A stretch of DNA of 64,000 bases from Flammeovirgaceae bacterium UBA2786 (GTDB taxonomy: Bacteria > Bacteroidota > Bacteroidia > Cytophagales > Cyclobacteriaceae). The stretch covers positions 14,624-78,623 of the forward strand of contig DEIA01000022.1 of assembly GCA_002352225.1 (NCBI GenBank), written 5' to 3'. A program made the translations under genes and the position numbers. Shown here in pieces: positions 1 to 8,187 of the stretch (position 1 is its first letter; every line of letters starts with the position of its first letter). Below the pieces are notes generated by a model. It had not been told where the DNA came from, ran no database searches, and saw nothing but the letters and a program-made list of their open reading frames with translations.

Positions 1-2
1 TG

Positions 3-80
3 TTTTATGAAGAATTAAAGTATGAAAGAGGAATACCCTTCTTGCTCATGCTTCCGCAATCATTAATTTTTGAAAAGTAA
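3..80 (+). CDS. C-terminal tail of an upstream gene (partial)
   Basis: One frame is open from the first bases of the window to a TAA at 78-80 and encodes about 25 residues ending in L-I-F-E-K. Its stop lies one base before the ATG of the restriction-like helicase, the tight spacing expected inside an operon. In related type III restriction loci this position often holds the modification methyltransferase, but 25 residues are too few to recognise a family. The identity is therefore open and the gene starts outside the window. Confidence 0.5.
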   Translation, partial: FYEELKYERGIPFLLMLPQSLIFEK

Positions 81-81
81 C

Positions 82-2703
82 ATGGAACTAAAACCATATC
101 AACAGCAGGTAATCAACGACCTTTCATTGTTTCTGGAATACATACAGGAAACCAAAGATGTAAAGGACGCATTTCATAATTTTTGGTCGCTACACCCAAG
201 AACACCGCTGCAACCTTTTCCGGGAACAGCCATTGAACCATACAAGAACAATGTTCCCCGTGTTCCGCATATCTGTGTAAAAGTGCCAACAGCAGGCGGA
301 AAAACCTTTATCGCCTGCAATGCCATTAAGACCATTTTTGATGCATTTGATTACGACCGTCCTAAAGCCGTTGTATGGTTAGTTCCTTCCATTACCATTT
401 TGGAGCAAACCATTAAAAATCTAAAAGACCCTTCTCATCCTTACCGCCAAAAAATCAATTCGCACTTTGGTAATAAAGTAGAAGTATTTGACAAAGAAAC
501 CTTGTTGCAAGGCAGTGGCTTTAACGCCACAACCGTAAAAGAGCAACTAAACATTATGGTTTTCAGCTTTGACAGCTTGAGAGCCAAAAACAAGGAAGAC
601 CGTAAAGTATTTCAGGAAAACGGCAATCTGCAAAGTTTTGAAAACCTGCTTGGCAAAAACACCGAAATAACTTTAGGAGCAGTAATCAAATACCTTAATC
701 CGTTAGTGGTGGTGGACGAAAGCCACAATGCTGAAAGTGATTTGAGCGTAGAAATGCTGAAAGAAGTAAATCCGTGTTTCATTCTTGACCTTACGGCCAC
801 ACCACGCAAAAATAGCAACATTGTAAGTTTTATTGATGCTCTTGAACTGAAAAGGGGAAACATGGTAAAACTTCCTGTCATTGTTTACAATCATCAGGAC
901 AAAACAGAAGTAATCAATTCAAGTTTACAACTACAAAAACGGTTGGAACTGCAAGCCATTGAAGAAGAAAAGAAAGGTGGGAAATACATTCGTCCTATTG
1001 TATTGTTTCAGGCACAACCAAAAAACGGCAAAGACTTTTTGAACGAAGAAGAAGAAAAATCAAACGTTCAGAAACTGAAAGAAAAACTCATAGAGTTAAA
1101 AATTCCTGCCGAACAAATCAAAATCAAAACCGCAAACATCAACGAAATAAAAGGACTTGACCTAATGAGCAAGGATTGTGAAGTCCGTTATATCATTACC
1201 ATAAACGCATTAAAGGAAGGGTGGGATTGCCCGTTTGCTTATATTTTAGCTTCATTGGCAGATAAAAGTTCAGCCGTTGATGTAGAGCAAATTTTAGGCA
1301 GGGTTTTACGCCAGCCTTATGTAATGAAACACAACTTTCCTTTGCTTAATTTGAGTTATGTTTTAACGGCATCATCAAAATTCCTTGACACTTTAGACAA
1401 CATTGTGAAAGGTTTGAACAAAGCGGGTTTCAGCGACAAAGATTACAAACTTGCCGACCCTTCTATGTTGGAAGAAGTCAAAAAGCAAGACCCATTACAA
1501 CAATTAACAGTTTTCCCAACCACAACAGAAGCAACCGAAAGCGAAGACATTACCAGCGACATAGACAGCACACGTATTGTATTGCCAACAGAAACGGCAA
1601 CACCAAACGACACAATTTCAGAAATTGAACAAACCGCTATTCAACAAAATGAAGCATTTGAAAAAACAGTTTCCGAAATGGAAGCAACCAATACACCTGC
1701 ATTACCAAACGAAATTCAACAATTAGTGAAAACATACGAAATAAAAGAAGTTTTCAAAGACGATGCTGCAAAAATCAGTTTGCCTCAGTTCTTTTTGAAA
1801 ATACCTGCCAACGATTTGTTTGGTAAGAAGGAAGAAGATATTGCTTTAGAAAAAGAAAATCTGTTAGACGGTTTTAAGTTAAGCCAACAACCGACAGACA
1901 TTGTTTTTGATAACATTTCATCGGAACTCTACAAAGTTGACCTTGATGAAACCAAAAAAGAACACACGCCAACTTTCGTAAAACTTGACGGACAAGTTAA
2001 AGATAGTATCATGGCTTACATGCTTGACCCATCAAGAAAAGAAAGCAGGGTTAAGAATTTCACTAAACGCATCATGGACATTATTGGAAATATGTATCCA
2101 ATTCCAGACAAGGAAATTGAAAAATACATCAACCGAATTTTGGACGATTTCAAAGACGAGCAATTCAACGACTTTGCAAATAATGAATACACTTACACAG
2201 ACAAGATAAAACAGAAAATCAGAGACCTTTCAGAAGCATTTGCAGAAAAGAAATTCAAGGATTTCTTGGACACAGACAAGGTTTTCATTAAACCTGTTTT
2301 CACTTTACCAAACAGCATTTCACCAGGCGACACAGCGAAAGACATTACAAAATCGCTATATGAGAAAGAGGGTAAAATGAACGACTTTGAAGCGAGAGTT
2401 ATTAATGAAATTGCCAATATGCAAAACATCTCATTCTGGACAAGGAACATAGAACGCAAAGGATTTAGAATAAACGGCTTTGTAAATCATTATCCTGACT
2501 TCATTATTCAGACCAAAAGCGGTAAGACTGTTTTATTAGAAACTAAAGGCGACCACTTAGACGCAGAACAAAAAATAAGACTCGGAAACCTTTGGGCAAG
2601 TAAGGCAGGTAATAATTATCGTTACTTCATGGTTTACGACAGACGGACAGTTGACGGAGCATATAAATTGGAGGACTTTTTAAACATCATTAAAGACATT
2701 TAG
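82..2703 (+). CDS. Type III restriction-like DEAD/DEAH helicase-nuclease (Res subunit)
   Basis: This 873-residue protein is likely the ATP-dependent translocase and nuclease subunit of a type III restriction-modification or related defence system. A superfamily 2 helicase core begins with a Walker A loop (A-G-G-K-T, about residues 71-75). It continues with a DESH box (212-215), a T-A-T-P motif (about 238-241) and a Q-x-x-G-R-x-x-R motif VI near 403-411. The C-terminus carries a PD-(D/E)xK nuclease signature: P-D-F at about 805, then E-T-K near 820-822. An in-frame TTG at 70 would extend the protein by four residues, but the ATG at 82 is preferred because it follows the upstream stop by one base. 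Acidic, low-complexity sequence near 475-545 probably links helicase and nuclease regions. The modification partner is not in the window, so function as a full system is inferred. Confidence 0.85.
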   Translation: MELKPYQQQVINDLSLFLEYIQETKDVKDAFHNFWSLHPRTPLQPFPGTAIEPYKNNVPRVPHICVKVPTAGGKTFIACNAIKTIFDAFDYDRPKAVVWLVPSITILEQTIKNLKDPSHPYRQKINSHFGNKVEVFDKETLLQGSGFNATTVKEQLNIMVFSFDSLRAKNKEDRKVFQENGNLQSFENLLGKNTEITLGAVIKYLNPLVVVDESHNAESDLSVEMLKEVNPCFILDLTATPRKNSNIVSFIDALELKRGNMVKLPVIVYNHQDKTEVINSSLQLQKRLELQAIEEEKKGGKYIRPIVLFQAQPKNGKDFLNEEEEKSNVQKLKEKLIELKIPAEQIKIKTANINEIKGLDLMSKDCEVRYIITINALKEGWDCPFAYILASLADKSSAVDVEQILGRVLRQPYVMKHNFPLLNLSYVLTASSKFLDTLDNIVKGLNKAGFSDKDYKLADPSMLEEVKKQDPLQQLTVFPTTTEATESEDITSDIDSTRIVLPTETATPNDTISEIEQTAIQQNEAFEKTVSEMEATNTPALPNEIQQLVKTYEIKEVFKDDAAKISLPQFFLKIPANDLFGKKEEDIALEKENLLDGFKLSQQPTDIVFDNISSELYKVDLDETKKEHTPTFVKLDGQVKDSIMAYMLDPSRKESRVKNFTKRIMDIIGNMYPIPDKEIEKYINRILDDFKDEQFNDFANNEYTYTDKIKQKIRDLSEAFAEKKFKDFLDTDKVFIKPVFTLPNSISPGDTAKDITKSLYEKEGKMNDFEARVINEIANMQNISFWTRNIERKGFRINGFVNHYPDFIIQTKSGKTVLLETKGDHLDAEQKIRLGNLWASKAGNNYRYFMVYDRRTVDGAYKLEDFLNIIKDI

Positions 2704-2709
2704 CCCACG

Positions 2710-2777
2710 CATTTGGTGGCACATTTGCAAAACCACACAAGCCCACGTTAAAGCCAAGTTTTGCAAAAGAGCCACCA
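2710..2777. repeat. Inverted repeat after the restriction-like gene
   Basis: Two 20-base arms, 2710-2729 and 2758-2777, pair through TTGGTGGC/GCCACCAA and TTGCAAAA/TTTTGCAA with a small internal asymmetry, separated by 28 bases. The hairpin starts six bases after the stop codon but lacks a downstream T-run, so it is not a classical intrinsic terminator. It could be an RNA-stabilising 3' structure or part of the adjacent repeat family. Confidence 0.6.
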
Positions 2778-2840
2778 AGCCAACGCACCAAGACAGACAC
2801 AGAATGACAACGAACAAACACGATAGAAACGGAAGGGCAG

Positions 2841-2975
2841 CCTGTAACAAGGTATTGCCAAAATGGCGGCAGAAGTGCTTCTATGAAACATTTGTGCAAA
2901 GTTCAGCAGCAGTAATTCGATTGAACTTTAGTGCTAAAACTCCCCGCCATCGCAAACCCCCGAACCGTTAGCGGT
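2841..2975 (+). repeat. attC-like imperfect inverted repeat A
   Basis: The left end holds TAAC (2845-2848) followed by ATGGCGG (2863-2869). The right end holds CCGCCAT and then GTTA (2967-2970), so outer 4-bp and inner 7-bp arms pair around a roughly 75-base central segment. That centre contains a further AAGTTCA/TGAACTT stem. YAAC and GTTR termini with inner arms and a variable loop are the hallmarks of integron attC sites. The centre is clearly related to element D, with a shared GAACTTT-x-x-TGCTAAAA stretch. The attC assignment is inference; the inverted repeat is directly visible. Confidence 0.55.
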
Positions 2976-3004
2976 CAGGTTTGGACGACACAAAAAAGAA
3001 TGAG

Positions 3005-3583
3005 ATGAACACAATTAAAAAATATGACAAACAAATAGCAATTGTATTTTTCTTGTTGACAGTTGGCTTTATAACGTTAGCAATGACGAACAAGACATTT
3101 TTAAATTGGGCATACGAAAGACACCAAAATCAAATAAGTTGGTTTATACGACCTATTTTTCTAATTCCATTTTGCTTTTTTGCGTATAAACGAAGTTGGA
3201 CAGGAATTGCTGTAACAATTTTTTGTCTATTGACAAGTATGTTTTGGTTTAACAAGCCTGAAACAACAAGCGAAGAAGTGAAAGCATTTCTACAGTTTGA
3301 AATAGATTGGTTAGGTGGAGAATGGAACATTCAAAAATGGCTTCTGACGTTGACAATTCCTATTTCATTTTTTGCACTTGGACTTGCATTTTGGAAACGA
3401 AGTTTATTTATGGGACTTGGTGTCGTGGTGCTTATGGCAACAGGAAAAATTATTTGGAGCATACAAAGTGCAGGAGAAGCAGGAAAATCAATTTTAGTTC
3501 CGGCAGTTGTAGGACTGTTAGTATGCACAGGACTAATTTATTTTGGATTTAAACGACTTGAAGAAAATAACCCGAACCGCTAA
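3005..3583 (+). CDS. Small multi-pass membrane protein, unknown function
   Basis: The protein has 192 residues and about five or six hydrophobic segments alternating with short basic loops (for example around residues 12-30, 45-80, 105-130 and 155-185). No family was recognised. A TTG at 2981 would add eight polar residues, but the ATG at 3005 starts directly before the first basic and hydrophobic stretch and is preferred. The gene sits alone between repeat elements A and B, and its TAA stop forms the first bases of repeat B. This is the arrangement of a single-gene cassette. An integral inner-membrane location is likely. Confidence 0.6.
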   Translation: MNTIKKYDKQIAIVFFLLTVGFITLAMTNKTFLNWAYERHQNQISWFIRPIFLIPFCFFAYKRSWTGIAVTIFCLLTSMFWFNKPETTSEEVKAFLQFEIDWLGGEWNIQKWLLTLTIPISFFALGLAFWKRSLFMGLGVVVLMATGKIIWSIQSAGEAGKSILVPAVVGLLVCTGLIYFGFKRLEENNPNR

Positions 3584-3690
3584 CACGGGTTTGGCGTAAG
3601 GCGGACTGACGGGCTTCGTAGAAACATTTGTGCTTCGTATGAACAGTAGTGCTAATAATCCGCCACTTCGGCAGTACCCAAACCGTTACC
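3581..3690 (+). repeat. attC-like imperfect inverted repeat B
   Basis: The left end reads TAACACGGGTTTGG followed by GGCGGA. The right end reads TCCGCC, then CCAAACC and GTTA (3685-3688). Three arms can pair: TAAC/GTTA, GGTTTGG/CCAAACC and GGCGGA/TCCGCC. The loop keeps an AGTAGTGCTAA stretch similar to the central part of element A. The element overlaps the stop codon of the preceding gene. Confidence 0.55.
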
Positions 3691-4000
3691 TGCAAGCCTA
3701 AAAGACGACACAGCAAGAATGAACGACAGTCGTAACATCAGACGCAAAAGACAATCTGATTTCACTTCCTAATCAACTATGCAGAAATAGAAATTTAATT
3801 TTTGACTTATATGTTTTGTATAAAATTTAGCATGTTTTGTTAAACAAGAGGTAAAAAAAACGGAAATGGGTCTTAGAAAAACTTACCTGATCAGAGAAAT
3901 TCGGAAGTAAGAAAGTCTGTCTGTAAAAAGCAGAAAGTTTTGAAGTTGAAAGGGACGGATGCGATGCGGGATGTTGGAAAAAAAATACCGACAACTCCTG
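3691..4000. other. Intergenic stretch without a recognisable gene
   Basis: No convincing coding frame is present. The segment is AT-rich from about 3775 to 3860 and contains a short ATCAGA/TCTGAT inverted repeat near 3738-3762. Nothing else supports a feature. Confidence 0.4.
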
Positions 4001-4078
4001 AGTCCCGCAGGGACAATCTGTTACATTATACGCGAAGTCCCGGCTTCAACACATTCCTGCCTTCCCGGGCTGGGAAGG
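4001..4078. repeat. REP-like pair of short hairpins
   Basis: Two GC-rich palindromes stand just upstream of the next gene: GTCCC-GCA-GGGAC at 4002-4014 and CCTTCCC-gggct-GGGAAGG at 4060-4078. The first resembles the short dispersed hairpins found beside REP-associated tyrosine transposases in Bacteroidota. No transposase is nearby, so the relationship is inferred from shape and sequence only. Confidence 0.4.
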
Positions 4079-4102
4079 AAATTTTACTATCTTTATATCA
4101 AC

Positions 4103-5230
4103 ATGAAGTTAAAAGCTATCTCTATAATAGGGCTTTTGTGCCTGGTGCACGTTTTCGCCAGCGGGCAGTCATGCCAAAACCCGACTGGCGACTACGTTCA
4201 TACAAAACCCGCCAGCCCCAACTACAACTGTTACCAATACACCCGGGCGGCCCTGCTGCAGGGCAAAGTAAATATGTCCACGGGTGTTCCCTCTGATGAG
4301 AATACGTTTGGGTCTATCCCCAACACTACCATTATCGGAGATCAGAATTTTATACGGGTGTGTGGAGTTGCCGAAGCCAAAGCGGTTGCTTTTCAGAATG
4401 CGGGGCATTCAGTAATAAAGTTAACCAATGGAAGGTTTGCCTTTACCTTCGATCTGTATCCCTATGTGGAGAGTTCATATTTTCCCGATGCCGGTTCGCA
4501 AGCCTGCGATGGCGATGAGCAATACTACGATGCCATTCCCAACATCGCTATTTCGGGCGGCACACAGGTAAACCAGGGCCAGAATATTACCCTTACCCTA
4601 ACCAACAACGGGCAGGCACTGCCTTCGTATCTTCAACTAGACGAAAACAGATGGTTTTTCAATGAGGCATATTTTTCTAAAGTTAGCAGTACGAGCACAT
4701 CAATAACATTAACCGCTAAAACCTTAACTGGCCCATCTGATGTAACTTACAATTTACGCACTGGCTGCAACGGCAACACTACCAATTATAAAATCAAGTC
4801 GATACAGGTACTACCGAACTGCACCGGCACTTTAAACCAAGGTCCGTTATATACCTTTAACATGGTGCCTGGTGGATCAAACTTGGTTACTATGTATTTA
4901 AGTTCGTGGACGTGGGTAAAAACTTCGGGCAACGCTAGCTGGAGTACCAGCAATGGCGGCAAAAACATGACTTTTTCCATCAGCTCCGGTTGCTCAACGT
5001 TTAACGCCTACAATGCCAGTTGCAACCTTACGTTTACCTTTTGCAGGGGATCGTCTTTCATGGGTGGCAATGAATTTATAGTGGTCGATTTTGCCAGTTC
5101 AAAGGTCGTAAAACAAGGCCTGCTGGAGGAGGGAGTGGACGAAACCAAGCAGATTTTAGACGGCCTACCGAATGGTCACTATGTGGTTTATCTTAATGGC
5201 ACCAGTACGCAATATGTGAAGTCGAATTAA
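4103..5230 (+). CDS. Secreted protein of unknown function with beta-rich repeats
   Basis: The 375-residue product begins with a signal peptide (M-K-L-K followed by a hydrophobic core, cleavage probably after the A-S-G near residue 20). The mature part is rich in N, T, S and G and contains several cysteines, consistent with disulfides and beta-sandwich or Ig-like folds on the surface. The frame is open back to 3959, but the ATG at 4103 is chosen because it gives a clean signal peptide. The last 40 residues, containing L-P-N-G-H-Y-V-V-Y, loosely resemble a T9SS type A sorting domain. A partial second copy of its 3' end lies at 5918-6024. No enzyme motif was recognised. Confidence 0.65.
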   Translation: MKLKAISIIGLLCLVHVFASGQSCQNPTGDYVHTKPASPNYNCYQYTRAALLQGKVNMSTGVPSDENTFGSIPNTTIIGDQNFIRVCGVAEAKAVAFQNAGHSVIKLTNGRFAFTFDLYPYVESSYFPDAGSQACDGDEQYYDAIPNIAISGGTQVNQGQNITLTLTNNGQALPSYLQLDENRWFFNEAYFSKVSSTSTSITLTAKTLTGPSDVTYNLRTGCNGNTTNYKIKSIQVLPNCTGTLNQGPLYTFNMVPGGSNLVTMYLSSWTWVKTSGNASWSTSNGGKNMTFSISSGCSTFNAYNASCNLTFTFCRGSSFMGGNEFIVVDFASSKVVKQGLLEEGVDETKQILDGLPNGHYVVYLNGTSTQYVKSN

Positions 5231-5242
5231 AAGGTAAAGAGT

Positions 5243-5917
5243 ATGCGTCAAGTAAAAAGTCACCCAGGATTAAGACTTGCTCTCAATGCAATCTTTTTTG
5301 TTTTGATTGGCATTATGTCTTCATGTAACGAAGATATGCCTGAAGTACGCGATCCCTGCGATTTTGTTCGCTCGGTTGATGAGGTTTCACTGGATGTTAG
5401 CACTGCCTGTAACGAATGCTTTTTTAAGTTTTCTTTTCAAGGTAGAATTTATGACTTTAAGGATGAAAGATTTGGAGAATGGTTTGGATGCGAGGAGGAG
5501 GGAAAGTGTCTTAAGACTTATAAGAATGATTTTTTTGATTTTAAATTTAAATCCTTAAATCGGAGTAGCGATCTCTTTGTCAGCTTGAATGAGCAGCGAG
5601 CACTTTTAACACCCGATTCTCTGAGGTTAACAGATTTCAAGTTCATACAGCCATCATTTCTGCTGAAAGACCGCTGTGATGTAGAATATCAAGTTGTTAG
5701 AAACACAAACAGTTTTTATCCGGATATCTCAACTAATACTATTACCAAAATTAGTGTATGGAACTTCACAATAATTAATGATGGTTTCAATCCTCTGCGA
5801 TATTCTACCGATTACCTTATAAGTGGCACTTTTAGTACTCAAATATTGATTGGTGATAAACCTAATAGTATTGGTGGTTCTTATTCATTGCTTTACACAA
5901 TCGAGGAGCCTCTTTAG
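5243..5917 (+). CDS. Predicted lipoprotein, unknown function
   Basis: The protein has 224 residues and starts with a basic segment, a hydrophobic stretch and a lipobox-like I-M-S-S-C near residue 28, so lipid anchoring is likely. The mature part contains several cysteines and aromatic residues and no motif that I recognise. It follows the preceding secreted-protein gene by 12 bases on the same strand and is probably co-transcribed with it. Immediately after its stop lies a decayed fragment homologous to the 3' end of that upstream gene, so this locus has undergone duplication or deletion. Confidence 0.6.
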   Translation: MRQVKSHPGLRLALNAIFFVLIGIMSSCNEDMPEVRDPCDFVRSVDEVSLDVSTACNECFFKFSFQGRIYDFKDERFGEWFGCEEEGKCLKTYKNDFFDFKFKSLNRSSDLFVSLNEQRALLTPDSLRLTDFKFIQPSFLLKDRCDVEYQVVRNTNSFYPDISTNTITKISVWNFTIINDGFNPLRYSTDYLISGTFSTQILIGDKPNSIGGSYSLLYTIEEPL

Positions 5918-6024
5918 GCACTGTAAGTTTCGACTTTGCCAGTTCAAAGGTTGTAAAACAAGTCCTGCTGGAAGCAGGAATAGATGAAAACAAGCAGATA
6001 ATTGCACAAGTAAGCAGTAGGTAA
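5918..6024 (+). pseudogene. 3' fragment duplicating the end of the secreted-protein gene at 4103-5230
   Basis: Read in the frame starting at 5917, the segment encodes a stretch containing F-D-F-A-S-S-K-V-V-K-Q before a TAA at 6022-6024. This closely matches the V-D-F-A-S-S-K-V-V-K-Q region near the end of the upstream secreted protein (nucleotides about 5081-5160). There is no start codon and the remainder of the gene is missing. It is best read as the leftover of a second, paralogous copy. Confidence 0.7.
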
Positions 6025-6606
6025 AGTCAAATTAAAAGAATTTTAGATTTCAGATGAAATTTCAAGTGTCCACATAACACGTTTGAATCGACAGACAGAT
6101 GGTAATTTTTCATTCATACTCAGTGGGGCCGGTCGACTTAGTTGTTGGATTTATTGACAGATTGAACGATTACGGTATCATACTAGACGCTTAAACCTGT
6201 ATCCAAACCTACTGAACTAAATTGATCAATCAAGTTTGACAACTGTTCAACTTTAGCCAAACATGGATTTGACTTCAGAGCCATCCATCATTGGGTATCA
6301 AAAGCCCGTGAGAAAAATAAAGCCCAAAATTAAATCCATCGATAGCCTTCCCCAGGAAGAAAACGTGAAAGTCTCCCTTCATTCGGCTCTTCCTGTTTGA
6401 TCATACGGTTCTGTGAGAACCTGAGGGTGAAAATCCTTCGGGTGTCACGACTTTGTGTCATTGTACAGACCCGTCTTAATGATATTCGTTCGACCTTGAT
6501 GAAATAAGGCTAATGCAAGAATAAAAACCTTATACAGACAAATAATAGAAAATAGACTTGTTTGTATGTGTTTATTTTTACTTATTTTGTAATAATAAAA
6601 GATTTT
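6025..6606. other. Long intergenic region with decayed sequence
   Basis: About 580 bases separate the gene fragment from the next ATPase gene. Short open stretches occur on both strands near 6130-6340, but none has a plausible start and adequate length. The only recognisable content is the group II intron-like remnant at 6363-6451. The last 100 bases are AT-rich and probably carry the promoter of the ATPase gene. Confidence 0.5.
6363..6451. mobile_element. Rearranged remnant of a group II intron 3' end
   Basis: On the plus strand, 6403-6451 contains ACGGTTCTGTGAGA followed by a CTGAGGGTGAAA hairpin and a CACGAC end. This matches the second half of domain V plus domain VI of bacterial group II introns. 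On the minus strand, 6389-6363 reads GAGCCGAATGAAGGG and then GACTTTCACGT, matching the first half of a domain V. The two halves lie next to each other in opposite orientation, so the intron appears truncated and partly inverted. No intron reverse transcriptase is present. Confidence 0.5.
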
Positions 6607-8052
6607 ATGAGCATTTCAAGTCTAATTCCGACAGGAAAAATAGTAGAGCGCTTACGCTATGAAAACCCTTGGTGGCTTAATAAGCAAATTCCTGAAGCAT
6701 ACAGCTCTATGGCAAAACGCTTATACTTTAGTTTGTTTTATCCATATGTGATTGAAAAAAGTGTTCGTAGAGCCCTGGTACTTATGGGCCCAAGACGTGT
6801 TGGCAAAACTGTAATGCTTTTCCATAGCATCCATCAACTATTAACTGAAAATGTAAATCCCCATAAAATCTTCTTTATAGGTATAGACAACCCTATTTAT
6901 GTGCATTTAAGTTTAGAGGACATTTTAAATCTTTGTAAACAATCACTCAATCAAAGCAACCTAAATGATTGCCTTGTCTTTTTTGACGAAATCCAATATC
7001 TAAAAGATTGGGAAAGGCACCTAAAAGTGTTGGTAGATTCTTATCCTGAAACCAAATTCATTGTATCCGGTTCAGCAGCCGCTGCCCTAAAATGGCATAA
7101 CACAGAAAGCGGAGCGGGCAGATTTACCCACTTTATGCTGCCACCGTTAACATTTCAAGAGTACATTCATCTTAAAAATATGAATCACCTCATGTATAAC
7201 GGAAAAATAAATTATGGCGACAATCAAATTCCTTATTGCCTTACGCACGACATAAAAGCGTTGAATAAAGAATTTGTTCACTACCTAAATTTTGGCGGCT
7301 ATCCCGAAGTTGTTTTGAGTGAAAAAATTCAGAGCGATATGGGTAGGTATGTGAAGAGCGACATTGTGGACAAAGTGCTGTTGCGGGATTTACCAAGTTT
7401 ATACGGCATAAAGGACGTACAAGAGTTAAATCGATTTTTTACTTACATAGCGTACAACACAGGTAATGAGTTTTCTTACGAAACAATGAGTAAAGAAAGT
7501 GGTATACAAAAAGAAACGTTGAAAAAATATTTAGAATATTTAGAAGCGGCTTTTTTGATCAAAGTGTTAAACAAAGTGGACGTAAATGCGAAACGCTTAA
7601 AACGTGTAACAAGTTTTAAAGTTTATTTGACAAACCCATCACTACGCACAGCTTTATTTTCACCAATAATCGAAACTGATAATGAAATGGGCAATATGGT
7701 AGAAACAGCCGTTTTATCACAATGGATGCACAGAGAAAAATTAGATTTAACTTATGCACGTTGGAAAGAAGGGCGTAGCGAAGGCGAAGTTGACTTGGTA
7801 TTGGTTGACGACAAAAAATATAGACCCGTTTGGGGTGTAGAAATAAAATGGAGTAATCGCTATTTTGACAAACCAAATGAATTAAAAAGTTTAATCCATT
7901 TCTGTAAAAGCAATAATTTTAAGCAAGCTTTGGTAACATCCATTAACCAATCAGGAGTAAAACAAATTGACAATTTAGTGTTTTCATTTTTACCTGCATC
8001 GGTTTATAGTTACAACATTGGCGACATAACTTTGAAAATGAAGACAAATTAA
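6607..8052 (+). CDS. AAA-family ATPase with DUF4143 C-terminal domain
   Basis: This 481-residue protein belongs to the AAA_14/DUF4143 ATPase group. A Walker A motif G-P-R-R-V-G-K-T lies at residues 61-68, a Walker B L-V-F-F-D-E-I-Q at about 123-130 and a sensor-like I-V-S-G-S-A-A near 160. The C-terminal domain holds G-E-V-D-L-V-L and V-E-I-K-W-S, resembling the D...ExK arrangement of PD-(D/E)xK folds typical of these proteins. The cellular role of the family is poorly known. The frame extends to a TTG at 6562, but that adds an odd hydrophobic tail, and the ATG at 6607 fits the family start. It is followed directly by repeat element C, consistent with cassette-like acquisition. Confidence 0.8.
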   Translation: MSISSLIPTGKIVERLRYENPWWLNKQIPEAYSSMAKRLYFSLFYPYVIEKSVRRALVLMGPRRVGKTVMLFHSIHQLLTENVNPHKIFFIGIDNPIYVHLSLEDILNLCKQSLNQSNLNDCLVFFDEIQYLKDWERHLKVLVDSYPETKFIVSGSAAAALKWHNTESGAGRFTHFMLPPLTFQEYIHLKNMNHLMYNGKINYGDNQIPYCLTHDIKALNKEFVHYLNFGGYPEVVLSEKIQSDMGRYVKSDIVDKVLLRDLPSLYGIKDVQELNRFFTYIAYNTGNEFSYETMSKESGIQKETLKKYLEYLEAAFLIKVLNKVDVNAKRLKRVTSFKVYLTNPSLRTALFSPIIETDNEMGNMVETAVLSQWMHREKLDLTYARWKEGRSEGEVDLVLVDDKKYRPVWGVEIKWSNRYFDKPNELKSLIHFCKSNNFKQALVTSINQSGVKQIDNLVFSFLPASVYSYNIGDITLKMKTN

Positions 8053-8073
8053 AAGAAGAAACCAACAAACACA

Positions 8074-8160
8074 CAACACGGGTTTTGCGTAAGGCGGGCT
8101 AATAAATTGAAACTTTGTGCTTCGAAACCCACCCGAACGCATAGCCCGAAACCGTTGCCA
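8074..8160 (+). repeat. attC-like imperfect inverted repeat C
   Basis: The left end reads CAACACGGGTTTTGCG followed by CGGGCT (8095-8100). The right end reads AGCCCG (8143-8148), AAACC and GTTG (8154-8157). CAAC/GTTG, GGTTT/AAACC and CGGGCT/AGCCCG pair. The left arm is nearly identical to that of element B (ACGGGTTT-x-GCGTAAGGCGG). The element begins about 20 bases after the stop of the ATPase gene. Confidence 0.55.
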
Positions 8161-8187
8161 GCAACTATAAAAGACCATTAAGCATAT

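Noticed and set aside
3940..4296. 118-codon frame overlapping the start of the secreted-protein gene
   Set aside because: It lacks a signal or family match, and the overlapping frame from 4103 has a clear signal peptide.
5081..5230. T9SS C-terminal sorting domain in the secreted protein
   Set aside because: The resemblance is weak, and the required conserved strand pattern is not complete, so I only mention it as a possibility.
6025..6360. Insertion-sequence transposase remnant
   Set aside because: Short open stretches exist on both strands, but no transposase motif or terminal inverted repeats could be identified.
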